From Oscillatoriales cyanobacterium (GTDB taxonomy: Bacteria > Cyanobacteriota > Cyanobacteriia > Cyanobacteriales > Microcoleaceae): a stretch of DNA of 64,000 nt. The notes beneath the pieces are model-generated. The model was not told where the DNA came from. It was given only the letters and a program-made list of their open reading frames with translations, and did no database searches. The DNA is taken from assembly GCA_004294385.1 (NCBI GenBank), contig REAP01000012.1:32928-96927 (forward strand). The letters are read 5' to 3'. The stretch's first letter is position 1, and the number at the start of each line of letters is the position of its first letter. Position numbers and translations under genes: made by a program. Below are positions 43,720-51,880 of this stretch, one piece after another.

Positions 43720-44724
43720 ATGAGTAACATTTTGCCTCCCCCAATTTACACCACCAAATACGGTCAATCTTATTTGGGAGATTCTCTTCATCTCCTGAAT
43801 AGTCTTGCTAGCAATTCTGTAGATTTGGTGATGACATCTCCTCCTTTTGCATTGCAACGGAAAAAGAGTTATGGCAATGAAGATCAAGATTTATATGTTG
43901 ATTGGCTGCTGGGCTTTGCTCCTGAAATTAAAAGAGTTCTCAAGGATACTGGAAGTTTTGTTATAGACCTTGGGGGTGCCTATCAAAAAGGAATACCTGT
44001 ACGTTCGCTGTATAATTACCGCGTACTTATTAGGTTATGCGATGAATATGAATTTAAACTTGCTCAAGAGTTTTTCTGGTTTAATCCTTCAAAACTTCCA
44101 TCTCCTATAGAGTGGGTGAATCAACAAAAAATCCGGGCTAAAGATTCTGTTAATACTGTTTGGTGGCTTTCCAAAACGAATCAGCCTCAAGCTAATATTA
44201 CTAAAGTAAAAGTAGAGTATTCTGAGAGGATGAAAAAACTCTTGAAAAACGCTGAGGAATTTTATACGCCCAAAGAACGCCCTTCTGGTCACAATATTAG
44301 CGATCGATTTGCTAAAGATAATGGAGGTGCTATTCCATCTAATTTGCTGGAAATTGCTAATTCGGAAAGTAATTCTCAATACTTGCGTTGGTGCAAAGAG
44401 TTTAATGTCAAGGTGCATCCGGCACGTTTCCCCCAAAGATTACCATCATTTTTTATAAATTTTCTGACTGAACCAGGAGACTTGGTAGTAGATATTTTTT
44501 CAGGTTCTAATACTACTGGTTATGCAGCAGAAGAATTATCACGAAAATGGATGAGTTTTGAACAAGAAAAACAATATGTTGCTGCATCAATTTTTAGATT
44601 TTTACCTCAAGAGTCGTTGTGGCAAGCTAATGAAATATACAACCAACTGTTAACTGAGGAAGCATCTGGATTAAGTTTGCCTCAAAGTAGGCTACTTTTT
44701 GAAGTGAATAATTATTGTTTTTAA
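43720..44724 (+). CDS. PvuII-like N4-cytosine DNA methyltransferase
   Basis: This 334-residue methyltransferase is of the beta class. Motif IV TSPPFALQRKKSYGN (SPPF at 40-43) precedes motif I DIFSGSNTTG (about 258-267). Further matches to M.PvuII are FVIDLGGAYQKGIPVRSLYN, FWFNPSKLPSPIEWVN, VNTVWWLSKT, YTPKERPSGHNI, DNGGAIPSNLLEIANSESN and HPARFPQRLP. It should modify the inner cytosine of CAGCTG if specificity is conserved (inference). It is divergent from the endonuclease gene with 39 bp between them, and there is no controller (C) gene. Intact motifs indicate an active, now possibly orphan, methylase. Confidence 0.92.
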   Translation: MSNILPPPIYTTKYGQSYLGDSLHLLNSLASNSVDLVMTSPPFALQRKKSYGNEDQDLYVDWLLGFAPEIKRVLKDTGSFVIDLGGAYQKGIPVRSLYNYRVLIRLCDEYEFKLAQEFFWFNPSKLPSPIEWVNQQKIRAKDSVNTVWWLSKTNQPQANITKVKVEYSERMKKLLKNAEEFYTPKERPSGHNISDRFAKDNGGAIPSNLLEIANSESNSQYLRWCKEFNVKVHPARFPQRLPSFFINFLTEPGDLVVDIFSGSNTTGYAAEELSRKWMSFEQEKQYVAASIFRFLPQESLWQANEIYNQLLTEEASGLSLPQSRLLFEVNNYCF

Positions 44725-44754
44725 TTTTGCTAAACGATATCAAAAAAAGCTATG

Positions 44755-44856
44755 ACTTACGCACTCCGCCAAAGAAACCGGGTTTTTCATCTAATCTGCT
44801 GGTTACAACAAAGTTTTATCGTAAAAAACCCGGTTTCTGAGCACCTATGTGTAAGT
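44755..44856. mobile_element. MITE-like element, copy B
   Basis: A 102-bp single-unit copy begins ACTTACGCACTCC and ends TATGTGTAAGT, with internal GAAACCGGGTTTTT/AAAAAACCCGGTTTC arms. It lies between the methyltransferase and the convergent SAM-hydrolase gene, beside a possible recent RM insertion. Confidence 0.75.
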
Positions 44857-44861
44857 TCTAT

Positions 44862-45713
44862 TTAATTGTTGAAGTCAAAAACTAATTTCACGATCGCACC
44901 AAACTCCAATTTTAGTACAGATTGAGCGCTGCCACCGTTTACAGAAATCTCCACCCAGCCCTCAGAACCAATGATGGCAACTAAATCTCCCGGTTTACTG
45001 TCGCTGTAGGTTTTGCCACTGGGTATGCTAATTGTATCGGAAATGCGATCGATTTTTACTGACCAATTATTGCTTTTTATGCAATGTTCTGGGATATTAG
45101 TGATTAGGTTGCCGAACCGATCGCAATATTGGACACAGCCTACAATACCAGTGGCTGTAACGGCACAATTTGGTATCTGTAACTGGACTAAACTTGCAGG
45201 GTCGATCGCATCTCCCAACTCTTCCAACCGCACCCCAGTCGCCAAATGAGCACCCGCAGCAGCGAAAATATCTCGACCGTGGAAAGTGCTGCTGGGTTGA
45301 GTTGTACGCCAGTATTGGGGGTTGGTGAGTTCGACTATTGCGATCCTCTTCGAGGGCTTTCCTTCGGATCGCTTCGCTAACGCTAACGCACTTTCCCGAC
45401 TCAACACCCCGCTAAACAACCCGTTATCGGGCCCCACAAGGAAGCAATTAGCACATTGAATCGCTACTCCGCGTCTGCTACTTCCCACACCAGGATCGAC
45501 GACAGCAATGTGCACAGTTTCTGTGGGAAAATAAGCATAAGCATTCATTAAACAAAACCTCCCTGCTGCTATATTTTGAGCAGGAATATCGTGGGTAATG
45601 TCAATGACTTTGACTTGTGGGTTAATTTGTGCGATCGTACCTTTGATCACTCCCACATAAACATCGCTTAATCCAAAATCCGTCAGTAGAGTTATAATTC
45701 TATTTTTAGACAT
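44862..45713 (-). CDS. SAM hydrolase / hydroxide adenosyltransferase (DUF62)
   Basis: The 283-residue protein matches the DUF62 family: [19 protein letters not shown] at the N-terminus, [57 protein letters not shown] and [12 protein letters not shown]. These proteins use water/hydroxide to split S-adenosylmethionine into adenosine and methionine and are related to fluorinases. The FHGRDIF and D-x-x-H catalytic elements are present. The physiological role is not established. Heptamer repeats lie upstream. Confidence 0.9.
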   Translation of the reverse strand: MSKNRIITLLTDFGLSDVYVGVIKGTIAQINPQVKVIDITHDIPAQNIAAGRFCLMNAYAYFPTETVHIAVVDPGVGSSRRGVAIQCANCFLVGPDNGLFSGVLSRESALALAKRSEGKPSKRIAIVELTNPQYWRTTQPSSTFHGRDIFAAAGAHLATGVRLEELGDAIDPASLVQLQIPNCAVTATGIVGCVQYCDRFGNLITNIPEHCIKSNNWSVKIDRISDTISIPSGKTYSDSKPGDLVAIIGSEGWVEISVNGGSAQSVLKLEFGAIVKLVFDFNN

Positions 45714-45715
45714 TG

Positions 45716-45797
45716 GGAATGGGGAATGGGGAATGGGGAATTGGTAATTGGTAATTGGGAATTGGGAATTGGGGAATTGGTAATTGGTAATTGGGAA
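45716..45797. repeat. Heptamer array (GGGAATG/GGTAATT)
   Basis: Runs of GGGAATG, GGTAATT and GGGAATT separate the divergent SAM hydrolase and DUF3598 genes. The sequence is like that before urtE. Promoters for both genes must lie in or beside this array. Confidence 0.8.
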
Positions 45798-45823
45798 TTT
45801 AGTATATATTCAGAGGTAAAAAT

Positions 45824-46675
45824 ATGGTAGCACAATGGGAAAACTTTCTAAAAAATTTGGGAGAATGGCACGGTTCCTTTACTCAGTTATCGCCACGGGG
45901 AGAAGTAGTTCAAGATACTCCTAGTATTATTGCACTCGAAGGTCTGAATGACAACAAAACTGTACTTTTAAAACTCCAGCGGTTTTACCCAAATCTCAGC
46001 GGCGGCGCACCAGAAGTCCGTGAAATAGTTCGAGAATATCAGAATTTGGGGCGGGATATCCTATTTTTTGAGAATGGAGCTTTTTGTCAGGGTACGATTC
46101 AAATAGCGCCTTTTGCTGAGTCTGGGGCCGAGTTTGGTTTCATTTACAATTATCGCCGATTGCGGTTCGTTCAGTTGTACAATACCAATGGCGATTTATC
46201 AACACTTACCTTGATTCGGGAAAAGCAACCAGATAAAAATATCCCCGAACGTCCGCTTTTAACTATTGACGATTTACTGGGAGAATGGCATGGGGAAGCA
46301 GTGACAATGTATCCAGATTGGCGAAATCCTGACTGCTATTCTACCAAACTACAATTACATTTAGAAAATGGCGATCGCCTAATTCAACAAATTACCTTTG
46401 GTACTAACGCTGATCCTAAGATTATTACTTCTGGAGGCATCATTGATGGTTCGGTGATTAATTTTAATGAAGGTACTACACCGATGCAAGTTTTGTTACT
46501 TCCCGATGGCGGTTCTTGCACAATCCCTGTCAAAGTTGAACTCAGAAAATCTGTATTTTTTGAGGCTGGTTGGTTGGTTGAACCTGACTTGCGGTTTCGG
46601 ATGATTCGCAGCTATAATGACAAAGGTGAATGGGTAAGTTTGACTTTAGTTACTGAACGTAAAGTTAGTCAGTGA
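45824..46675 (+). CDS. DUF3598 family protein
   Basis: This 283-residue cyanobacterial protein has an internal duplication. [22 protein letters not shown] near the N-terminus and [19 protein letters not shown] at about residue 150 each start a lipocalin-like beta barrel, and each half ends in a conserved arginine-rich strand (RLRFVQLYN and RFRMIRSYN). The family is found in phototrophs and shows a calycin-type fold; chromophore or lipid binding has been suggested but not proven. No signal peptide. It is upstream of a fibrillin-like gene on the same strand. Confidence 0.8.
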   Translation: MVAQWENFLKNLGEWHGSFTQLSPRGEVVQDTPSIIALEGLNDNKTVLLKLQRFYPNLSGGAPEVREIVREYQNLGRDILFFENGAFCQGTIQIAPFAESGAEFGFIYNYRRLRFVQLYNTNGDLSTLTLIREKQPDKNIPERPLLTIDDLLGEWHGEAVTMYPDWRNPDCYSTKLQLHLENGDRLIQQITFGTNADPKIITSGGIIDGSVINFNEGTTPMQVLLLPDGGSCTIPVKVELRKSVFFEAGWLVEPDLRFRMIRSYNDKGEWVSLTLVTERKVSQ

Positions 46676-46704
46676 TCTAAAATATAGCAACCGCCAAGAT
46701 AGTT

Positions 46705-46797
46705 AGGACACTTCGACTACGCTCAGTGAACGTATAGGACACTTCGACTACGCTCAGTGAACGTATAGGACACTTCGACTACGCTCAGTGAACATAT
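46705..46797. repeat. 31-bp tandem repeat, three units
   Basis: AGGACACTTCGACTACGCTCAGTGAACGTAT (given as AGGACACTTCGACTAC and GCTCAGTGAACGTAT) repeats at 46705, 46736 and 46767, ending in a partial REP (GGCATCTTGCCTGTT). It contains the CTTCGACTACGCTCAG family unit. Confidence 0.88.
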
Positions 46798-46864
46798 AGG
46801 CATCTTGCCTGTTGCTAATAATTTATAATCAATGCTATTATAAAACTTTATGATTTTTGGTTAA

Positions 46865-47449
46865 ATGCAAAACATATCAATTCTAGAACAAGCCGCCAAT
46901 TCTAATCCTAAGCCATCTTCTAACGCAGTAGTCACAGCCCTCCTAGCAGCCGAAAAAGATGCAAAAAAAACCAAGACTCGCTATTCCTTCCAGCAACTAA
47001 TCGGCAACTGGCAACTCTGCTTTATCACCGGTACAAAAAAGACTCGAAAAAAAGCTGGAATCGTGTTAGGTGCGGGAAGATATATTCCTCAGTGGATTGC
47101 GAAAATCTCCATTGCTTACTCGGCAGAATCTGTTGCTGAAGGAGAAGCAAATAGCGAAGTTGGCAGAGTCGAAAATTCCGTGAAAGTTGGCACGATGGAA
47201 ATGACTCTTTCCGGGCCGACTAAGTTTTTACCTAATAATATTTTAGCTTTTGATTTTACCAGAATTACAGTTAAATTGTTGGGGAAAACTGTATATCAAG
47301 GATTCATTCGCGGTGGAGAAGCGCGGGAGACAGAATTTTTTAGTTTGAGTGTGGGGAAACAGGCATTTTTTGCATATTTTCTGGTAGAAGATGGGATAAT
47401 TGCGGCTAGGGGAAGAGGCGGCGGATTGGCTTTGTGGGGGAGAGTTTAG
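46865..47449 (+). CDS. PAP/fibrillin-like protein (194 aa)
   Basis: The protein has SNAVVTALLAAEKDAKK, then LIGNWQLCFITGTKKTR, a beta-rich middle (VKVGTMEMTLSGPTKFLPNNILAFDFTRITVKLLG read as strands) and the C-terminal FFAYFLVEDGIIAARGRGGGLALWGR. The 'L.G.W.L.' start and the final 'D..I...RGR...' pattern resemble plastid-lipid-associated protein/fibrillin. Fibrillins bind lipids or quinones at thylakoids. The assignment is moderate and other calycin-type proteins are possible. Confidence 0.55.
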   Translation: MQNISILEQAANSNPKPSSNAVVTALLAAEKDAKKTKTRYSFQQLIGNWQLCFITGTKKTRKKAGIVLGAGRYIPQWIAKISIAYSAESVAEGEANSEVGRVENSVKVGTMEMTLSGPTKFLPNNILAFDFTRITVKLLGKTVYQGFIRGGEARETEFFSLSVGKQAFFAYFLVEDGIIAARGRGGGLALWGRV

Positions 47450-47502
47450 GTCAATTGAGGACGCGGCAATTGAGGAGACGGCAGTGCCGTGTCCCTACGG
47501 GA

Positions 47503-47886
47503 ATAGAACGATATCAAATAGAAGTCTATCCCCATCCAGCCACGATAAATCTATTTAAATTAGACAGAATTATCAAATATAAAAAAGGAAAACTGGCAGA
47601 ACGTCAATTAGAATTGATGAAACTCTGCCAGTATATTATAGATATTTTACCGAGCCTTGAACCGTCTCTAAATCTGTCTTGTAGCACAGGCATCTTGCCT
47701 GTGAGCGGCAGTTCAAAACTCCCCGAAATCCCCACCAGTGTTGCAACTCTCAAAGCCTTAGAAGACAAGCTAGATGCCTTGCTGTGCGCTTATATAGGTG
47801 CTCACTGGTGGTACTGGGGAATCGATCGCAATTTGGTTTTGGGCGATCGCACCACCGGCTACATAGTCATTCCCCAACTTGGATAG
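47503..47886 (+). pseudogene. C-terminal remnant of a DUF429 protein
   Basis: The translation QIEVYPHPATINLF, IIKYKKGKLAERQLEL and GAHWWYWGIDRNLVLGDRTTGYIVIP is typical of the C-terminal part of DUF429 proteins. The N-terminal nuclease-like half is missing and is replaced by GCAGTGCCGTGTCCCTAC, a dispersed repeat. A REP palindrome at 47682-47705 is inserted in frame between ILPSLEPSL and LPEIPTS. It is probably not functional. Confidence 0.7.
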
Positions 47887-47948
47887 GGAGAGGGAGAGAG
47901 GGAGAGTAGGAGAGTGGGAGAATTAGGAAAATCTTCCTTTATTCTCCT

Positions 47949-47997
47949 GACTACTAACTAATGACCACTGACTAATGACTAATGACTAATGACTAAT
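47949..47997. repeat. Heptamer array (TGACTAA)
   Basis: A run of TGACTAA units overlaps the last codon and stop of the glycogen phosphorylase gene on the other strand (stop at 47993-47995), so the array supplies that stop codon. Confidence 0.8.
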
Positions 47998-50551
47998 GTG
48001 CCCAAAGAATCACACCAGCTTCATAGGGACTACTGAGATTTTGGTGCTTCGGCAAAACCCGCAACGACAAACCTTGCAAACCACTAGAAGTATAGGTAAT
48101 ATCAGCCTTATAAAGACTCGCCTTTTGAGCATCTTCACCCAAATACTCCATCACCATCGGTACACCACCGATGATATCGCCGTTAATATCGATCGAGCCT
48201 TGATACAATTCCACTTGCACATCAGCCGCAGTCAATCCCATCAGATTAATCCGAGCCTTCACATCAATCAACTCATTGACCTTAACTTCCTTATCCTGGG
48301 AAATATCAACAGCCTCAATCTTGATATCCTGCCACTTGTGAAGCAAATTCTTCTTCCACTGAGACAACTCCTTAGCAGGAACACAATTATTCTCAGTCAT
48401 AGTGTGGAATCGATCGCTCACCGGGAAATAAGCCCGCCGCGCGTACTCCTTCACCATCCGAGTCGTATTGAACAAAGGACAATTCAAACGAATAGAATCC
48501 TTCATTTTATCCGTCCAACCACGGGGAATTCCATCAGCATCCCGGTGGTAAAACAGCGGTACAACTTCCTTCTCCATCAACTCGTACAAAGCATTAGCTT
48601 CGACATCATCCTGATACTTAGTATCTTCATAAAACTCCCCATGTCCGATCGGCCAACCAGTCCGAACATAATCCGCCTCATCCCACCAGCCATCAAGAAT
48701 ACTGAGATTCGGCAAACCATTCATCGAAGCCTTCATCCCCGAAGTACCCGAAGCCTCACGGGGGCGGCGCGGAGTATTTAGCCACACATCACAGCCAGAA
48801 ACCATCATCCGAGCGACATTAATGTCGTAATTCGGCAGAAACACCATCGAATTCAGCGTCTCGTGTTCGCGGATGAAGTGAACAATATCCCGAATCAATT
48901 CCTTACCCGGAATATCCATCGGGTGAGCCTTCCCAGCAATCACAAACTGTACCGGGCGGTTTTTGTCCCGCATAATTCGCATAATGCGATCGACATCACG
49001 CAAAAATAGCGTAGCCCGCTTGTAAGTAGCAAAACGACGAGCAAACCCGATCGTCAACACCTTCGGATCTAGAGCCTCCCGCGCGTTTTCAATCTCGCCT
49101 TGAGCAGCACCTCGCTCGCGCAAAGTCTTTTGTAGCCACTCCCGCGCAAACACCACCAACTCCGATCGACAACGTTCATGATTCCGCCATAATTCCTCAT
49201 CAGGAATCGAAGCCATCTTATCCCACAGGCGATCGTCCTTACCAGTCATTTCCCAATCCGGGCCAAGGTAGCGATCGTACAACTCCTGAGTAGACTTAGC
49301 AACACAACTACGAGCGTGAACCCCGTTGGTAATCGAAGTAATCGGCACTTCTTCCTGCGGCAAACCCGGCCAAAGTCCCCCAAACATCGGGCGCGACACC
49401 TCACCGTGCAAAGCCGCTACCCCATTCACAAAACTCGACATTTTAATTGCCAGAATTGCCATATTCAGAGGTGCGGATGAATCGCCAGTATTCTCCCGGC
49501 CCAATCCCAGAAACTCCTCTTGCGACAACCCAAACATCTTGGGATATTGACCCAGATAGTGCATCACCATATCCGGCTCGAACAAGTCAAACCCAGCAGG
49601 AACAGGCGTGTGAGTCGTAAACATACTGCTGGACACCACCACCTGTTCGGCCTGTGCGAAAGTCAGGTGATATTCCTCCATCAGCATCCGTATGCGTTCC
49701 AAAGCCATGAAAGCCGCGTGCCCTTCATTCATATGATACGCCGTGACTTTCAGCCCCAGAGCTTGCATCATTTTCACGCCACCGATGCCCAGCATGATTT
49801 CTTGGTGCATCCGCAGAACTTTATCACCGCCGTAAAGTTGGTCGGTAATATCTTGATCGTAGCGGCTGTTCGGTTCAATATTCGTATCCATCAGGTACAG
49901 AGGCACTGTACCCACTTGCACCCGCCAAATCCGCGCGTAAACCTTACGGCCCGGATAGTCTACCTCAATCCGCAATTCCGAACCGTCGGGATTGCGTTCT
50001 GGGTGGAGCGGCATATTGTAGAAATCGTTCAGCGGATAGCGTTCTTGCTGCCAGCCATCAGCGTTGAGATACTGCGAAAAATAGCCTTCTTGGTAAAGCA
50101 GGCCGATACCGACTAAAGGCAATCCCAAATCGCTAGCAGACTTGAGGTGGTCGCCCGCGAGCACGCCCAAACCCCCGGAATAGATGGGCAAGGCTTTGAC
50201 CAAGCCAAATTCCATCGAAAAGTAAGCGTAGCATTCTTGCTGCTCTGTACGGCCCTGTTTGCGGTACCAGGCGCGATTGTTGAGGTAATCGTCTAATTGC
50301 TGGGCCGATCGGTTCATTTGAGCAATGAAGCCTGTGTCTTCTGCCATTTCTTGCAGTCGTTCTTGAGAAATGGTTCCTAGCATCAGCACTGGGTTTTGGT
50401 TGCTGGAGTCCCAGAGGTCTCTATCTAGGCGGCGGAATAAGTCTTTGGTTTCGACGTTCCAGTCCCAGTGCAAGTTGTAAGCAAGCTTGCGTAGGGGTTC
50501 GAGAATCGTGGGTAGGGAGGGCGAAACGTTAAATGTGCGAATCGGCTGCAT
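47993..50551 (-). CDS. glgP: Glycogen (alpha-glucan) phosphorylase
   Basis: This 852-residue phosphorylase is of the TIGR02094 class, releasing glucose-1-phosphate from glycogen. An N-terminal DUF3417 domain (MQPIRTFNVSPSLP, LAYNLHWDWN) is followed by ECYAYFSMEFGL, SGGLGVLAGDHLKSASDLGLPLVGIGLLYQEGYF (read in parts), NEGHAAFMALERIR, RFATYKRATL and the PLP-lysine region EASGTSGMKASMNG. The start is the ATG at 50551; a TTG at 50557 is possible. It is solitary, divergent from the DUF4231 gene. Confidence 0.94.
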   Translation of the reverse strand: MQPIRTFNVSPSLPTILEPLRKLAYNLHWDWNVETKDLFRRLDRDLWDSSNQNPVLMLGTISQERLQEMAEDTGFIAQMNRSAQQLDDYLNNRAWYRKQGRTEQQECYAYFSMEFGLVKALPIYSGGLGVLAGDHLKSASDLGLPLVGIGLLYQEGYFSQYLNADGWQQERYPLNDFYNMPLHPERNPDGSELRIEVDYPGRKVYARIWRVQVGTVPLYLMDTNIEPNSRYDQDITDQLYGGDKVLRMHQEIMLGIGGVKMMQALGLKVTAYHMNEGHAAFMALERIRMLMEEYHLTFAQAEQVVVSSSMFTTHTPVPAGFDLFEPDMVMHYLGQYPKMFGLSQEEFLGLGRENTGDSSAPLNMAILAIKMSSFVNGVAALHGEVSRPMFGGLWPGLPQEEVPITSITNGVHARSCVAKSTQELYDRYLGPDWEMTGKDDRLWDKMASIPDEELWRNHERCRSELVVFAREWLQKTLRERGAAQGEIENAREALDPKVLTIGFARRFATYKRATLFLRDVDRIMRIMRDKNRPVQFVIAGKAHPMDIPGKELIRDIVHFIREHETLNSMVFLPNYDINVARMMVSGCDVWLNTPRRPREASGTSGMKASMNGLPNLSILDGWWDEADYVRTGWPIGHGEFYEDTKYQDDVEANALYELMEKEVVPLFYHRDADGIPRGWTDKMKDSIRLNCPLFNTTRMVKEYARRAYFPVSDRFHTMTENNCVPAKELSQWKKNLLHKWQDIKIEAVDISQDKEVKVNELIDVKARINLMGLTAADVQVELYQGSIDINGDIIGGVPMVMEYLGEDAQKASLYKADITYTSSGLQGLSLRVLPKHQNLSSPYEAGVILWAH

Positions 50552-50641
50552 AGACAACTTCTTTATTGTGGGTAGCGATATTGTCGTCTGTCTTGGGTTA
50601 CAAGTCAGTTATTCTGCACACTATTTTAAGTTTTAAGCTGC

Positions 50642-50661
50642 TGGGGGGCGATCGCCCCCCA
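50642..50661. promoter_or_regulatory. 20-bp perfect palindrome with HIP1 core
   Basis: TGGGGGGCGATCGCCCCCCA is a perfect palindrome centred on the HIP1 octamer, located in the divergent region between glgP and the DUF4231 gene. It could be a protein-binding site or cruciform, or simply extended HIP1; no function is shown. Confidence 0.4.
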
Positions 50662-50757
50662 CCTTAACTTCAACTTCTATGGCGGCTGAGTCAGGGCGAT
50701 CGGTAGGAACACCAATCAGCTAAACTTGTATCCGATCGCCAAATCAACTACAAGTCA

Positions 50758-51588
50758 ATGACTACTTCTGCACAGAAAAACCAGACCGAGATTTCCAATA
50801 CAGTCTCATCAAATCCACAAATGTTATCTTTCCTGAAAATTATTGAGTATTTATCCCTAGCTGCTTTTGCTGGTGTATGTATCCTTACCAGAGTTTTTCC
50901 AGACAATCAACTTGTCGTGATCTGGGGAGCTGTTTTTCTCTCTAGCTTTATTTTTATCTTTCTGACCAATAGACAATTGGCTCAGAACTCTAGGAATCGT
51001 ACTAATCAGTTAGAACTCGCAAGAAAAGCTGAATTATATAGTTATCTGTTGAACCCGAATAATTCTTCAGATCACAATCTGATAACTCCCGTGAGAGTCA
51101 AGGCTTTACGATATTGCCAGGAGTTGATTGACGACTATAAAAAGACTAGAGAGACTTCGAGAAATATTTATTATACTTTCCAATTGGCAACCGTTATTTT
51201 ATCGGGAGTCACACCAATTTTAGTATTGGTAGACAAATTGGAACCAGGTCAAACTTTGCTCAAGTGGCTGCCCGTAATTTGTCCCGCTGTCGCCTCAATA
51301 GTCGCCAGTATAGTTACCTCCTTTCCTTTTCAGGAGAATTGGATTTCTGCTAACACGACTGTGGAATTGTTAGAAGCGGAACAGGAGAAATTTATATTGG
51401 GAGTGACTCCGGCTTATCGTTGCTATGATGTAGCCGACGAAGCCCAACATCAACAAATGACAAAAATGGCAATAGAAAACTTTATCAATCAGGTGAATGA
51501 AATTCATCTTAAGCAAATCCAAAAACCAGATGAGACACGATCGAATGAGCAGAATACAGAGCCCGATCAATCTACTGAGTCAAAGTAG
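50758..51588 (+). CDS. DUF4231 (SLATT-like) membrane protein
   Basis: This 276-residue protein has two pairs of hydrophobic helices (about 27-47 with 53-72, and about 140-160 with 172-192). A cytoplasmic helical region between them contains ALRYCQELIDDYKKTRETSRNIYYTFQLATVIL, the DUF4231/SLATT pattern (tyrosine pair plus Gln before the second pair). SLATT proteins are proposed pore-forming effectors in nucleotide-signalling conflict systems. No partner cyclase or sensor gene is adjacent, so a defence role is unproven. The C-terminal tail is acidic and disordered. Confidence 0.75.
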   Translation: MTTSAQKNQTEISNTVSSNPQMLSFLKIIEYLSLAAFAGVCILTRVFPDNQLVVIWGAVFLSSFIFIFLTNRQLAQNSRNRTNQLELARKAELYSYLLNPNNSSDHNLITPVRVKALRYCQELIDDYKKTRETSRNIYYTFQLATVILSGVTPILVLVDKLEPGQTLLKWLPVICPAVASIVASIVTSFPFQENWISANTTVELLEAEQEKFILGVTPAYRCYDVADEAQHQQMTKMAIENFINQVNEIHLKQIQKPDETRSNEQNTEPDQSTESK

Positions 51589-51660
51589 GGGCAGAGTTAA
51601 CGAAGCTGACAATAAGCTGTGACGCAGATATAGCCTTTCTCAGAAAGATGAGGTACTGTC

Positions 51661-51750
51661 GGGCATAGGGCATAGGGCATAGGGCATAGGGCATCGGGCA
51701 TCGGGCATCGGGCATCGGGCATAGGGCATAGGGCATCGGGCATCGGGCAT
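51661..51750. repeat. Heptamer array (GGGCATA/GGGCATC)
   Basis: About twelve 7-bp GGGCATA or GGGCATC units lie between the DUF4231 gene and the GGDEF/EAL gene. An imperfect GGCTCTCACGAGAGCC hairpin at about 51843-51858 may terminate the leftward transcript. Confidence 0.85.
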
Positions 51751-51880
51751 ACCTCACTTTTTCGAGAACCGCTATATTGGAGATGTCTAATAGAAAGACA
51801 AGACAAGTAATTGCTGCACAATCGGTTCTACCAAAGATGCAGAGGCTCTCACGAGAGCCCGATCGCCATCACCCTCCTTC

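Noticed and set aside
44755..44856. Rho-independent terminator for the methyltransferase
   Set aside because: The hairpin belongs to a dispersed element with conserved ends and a second copy elsewhere, so it is better explained as a MITE, though it may also end transcripts.
47996..48781. Long frame antisense to glgP
   Set aside because: Shadow of a strongly coding strand; histidine/isoleucine-rich composition typical of antisense reading.
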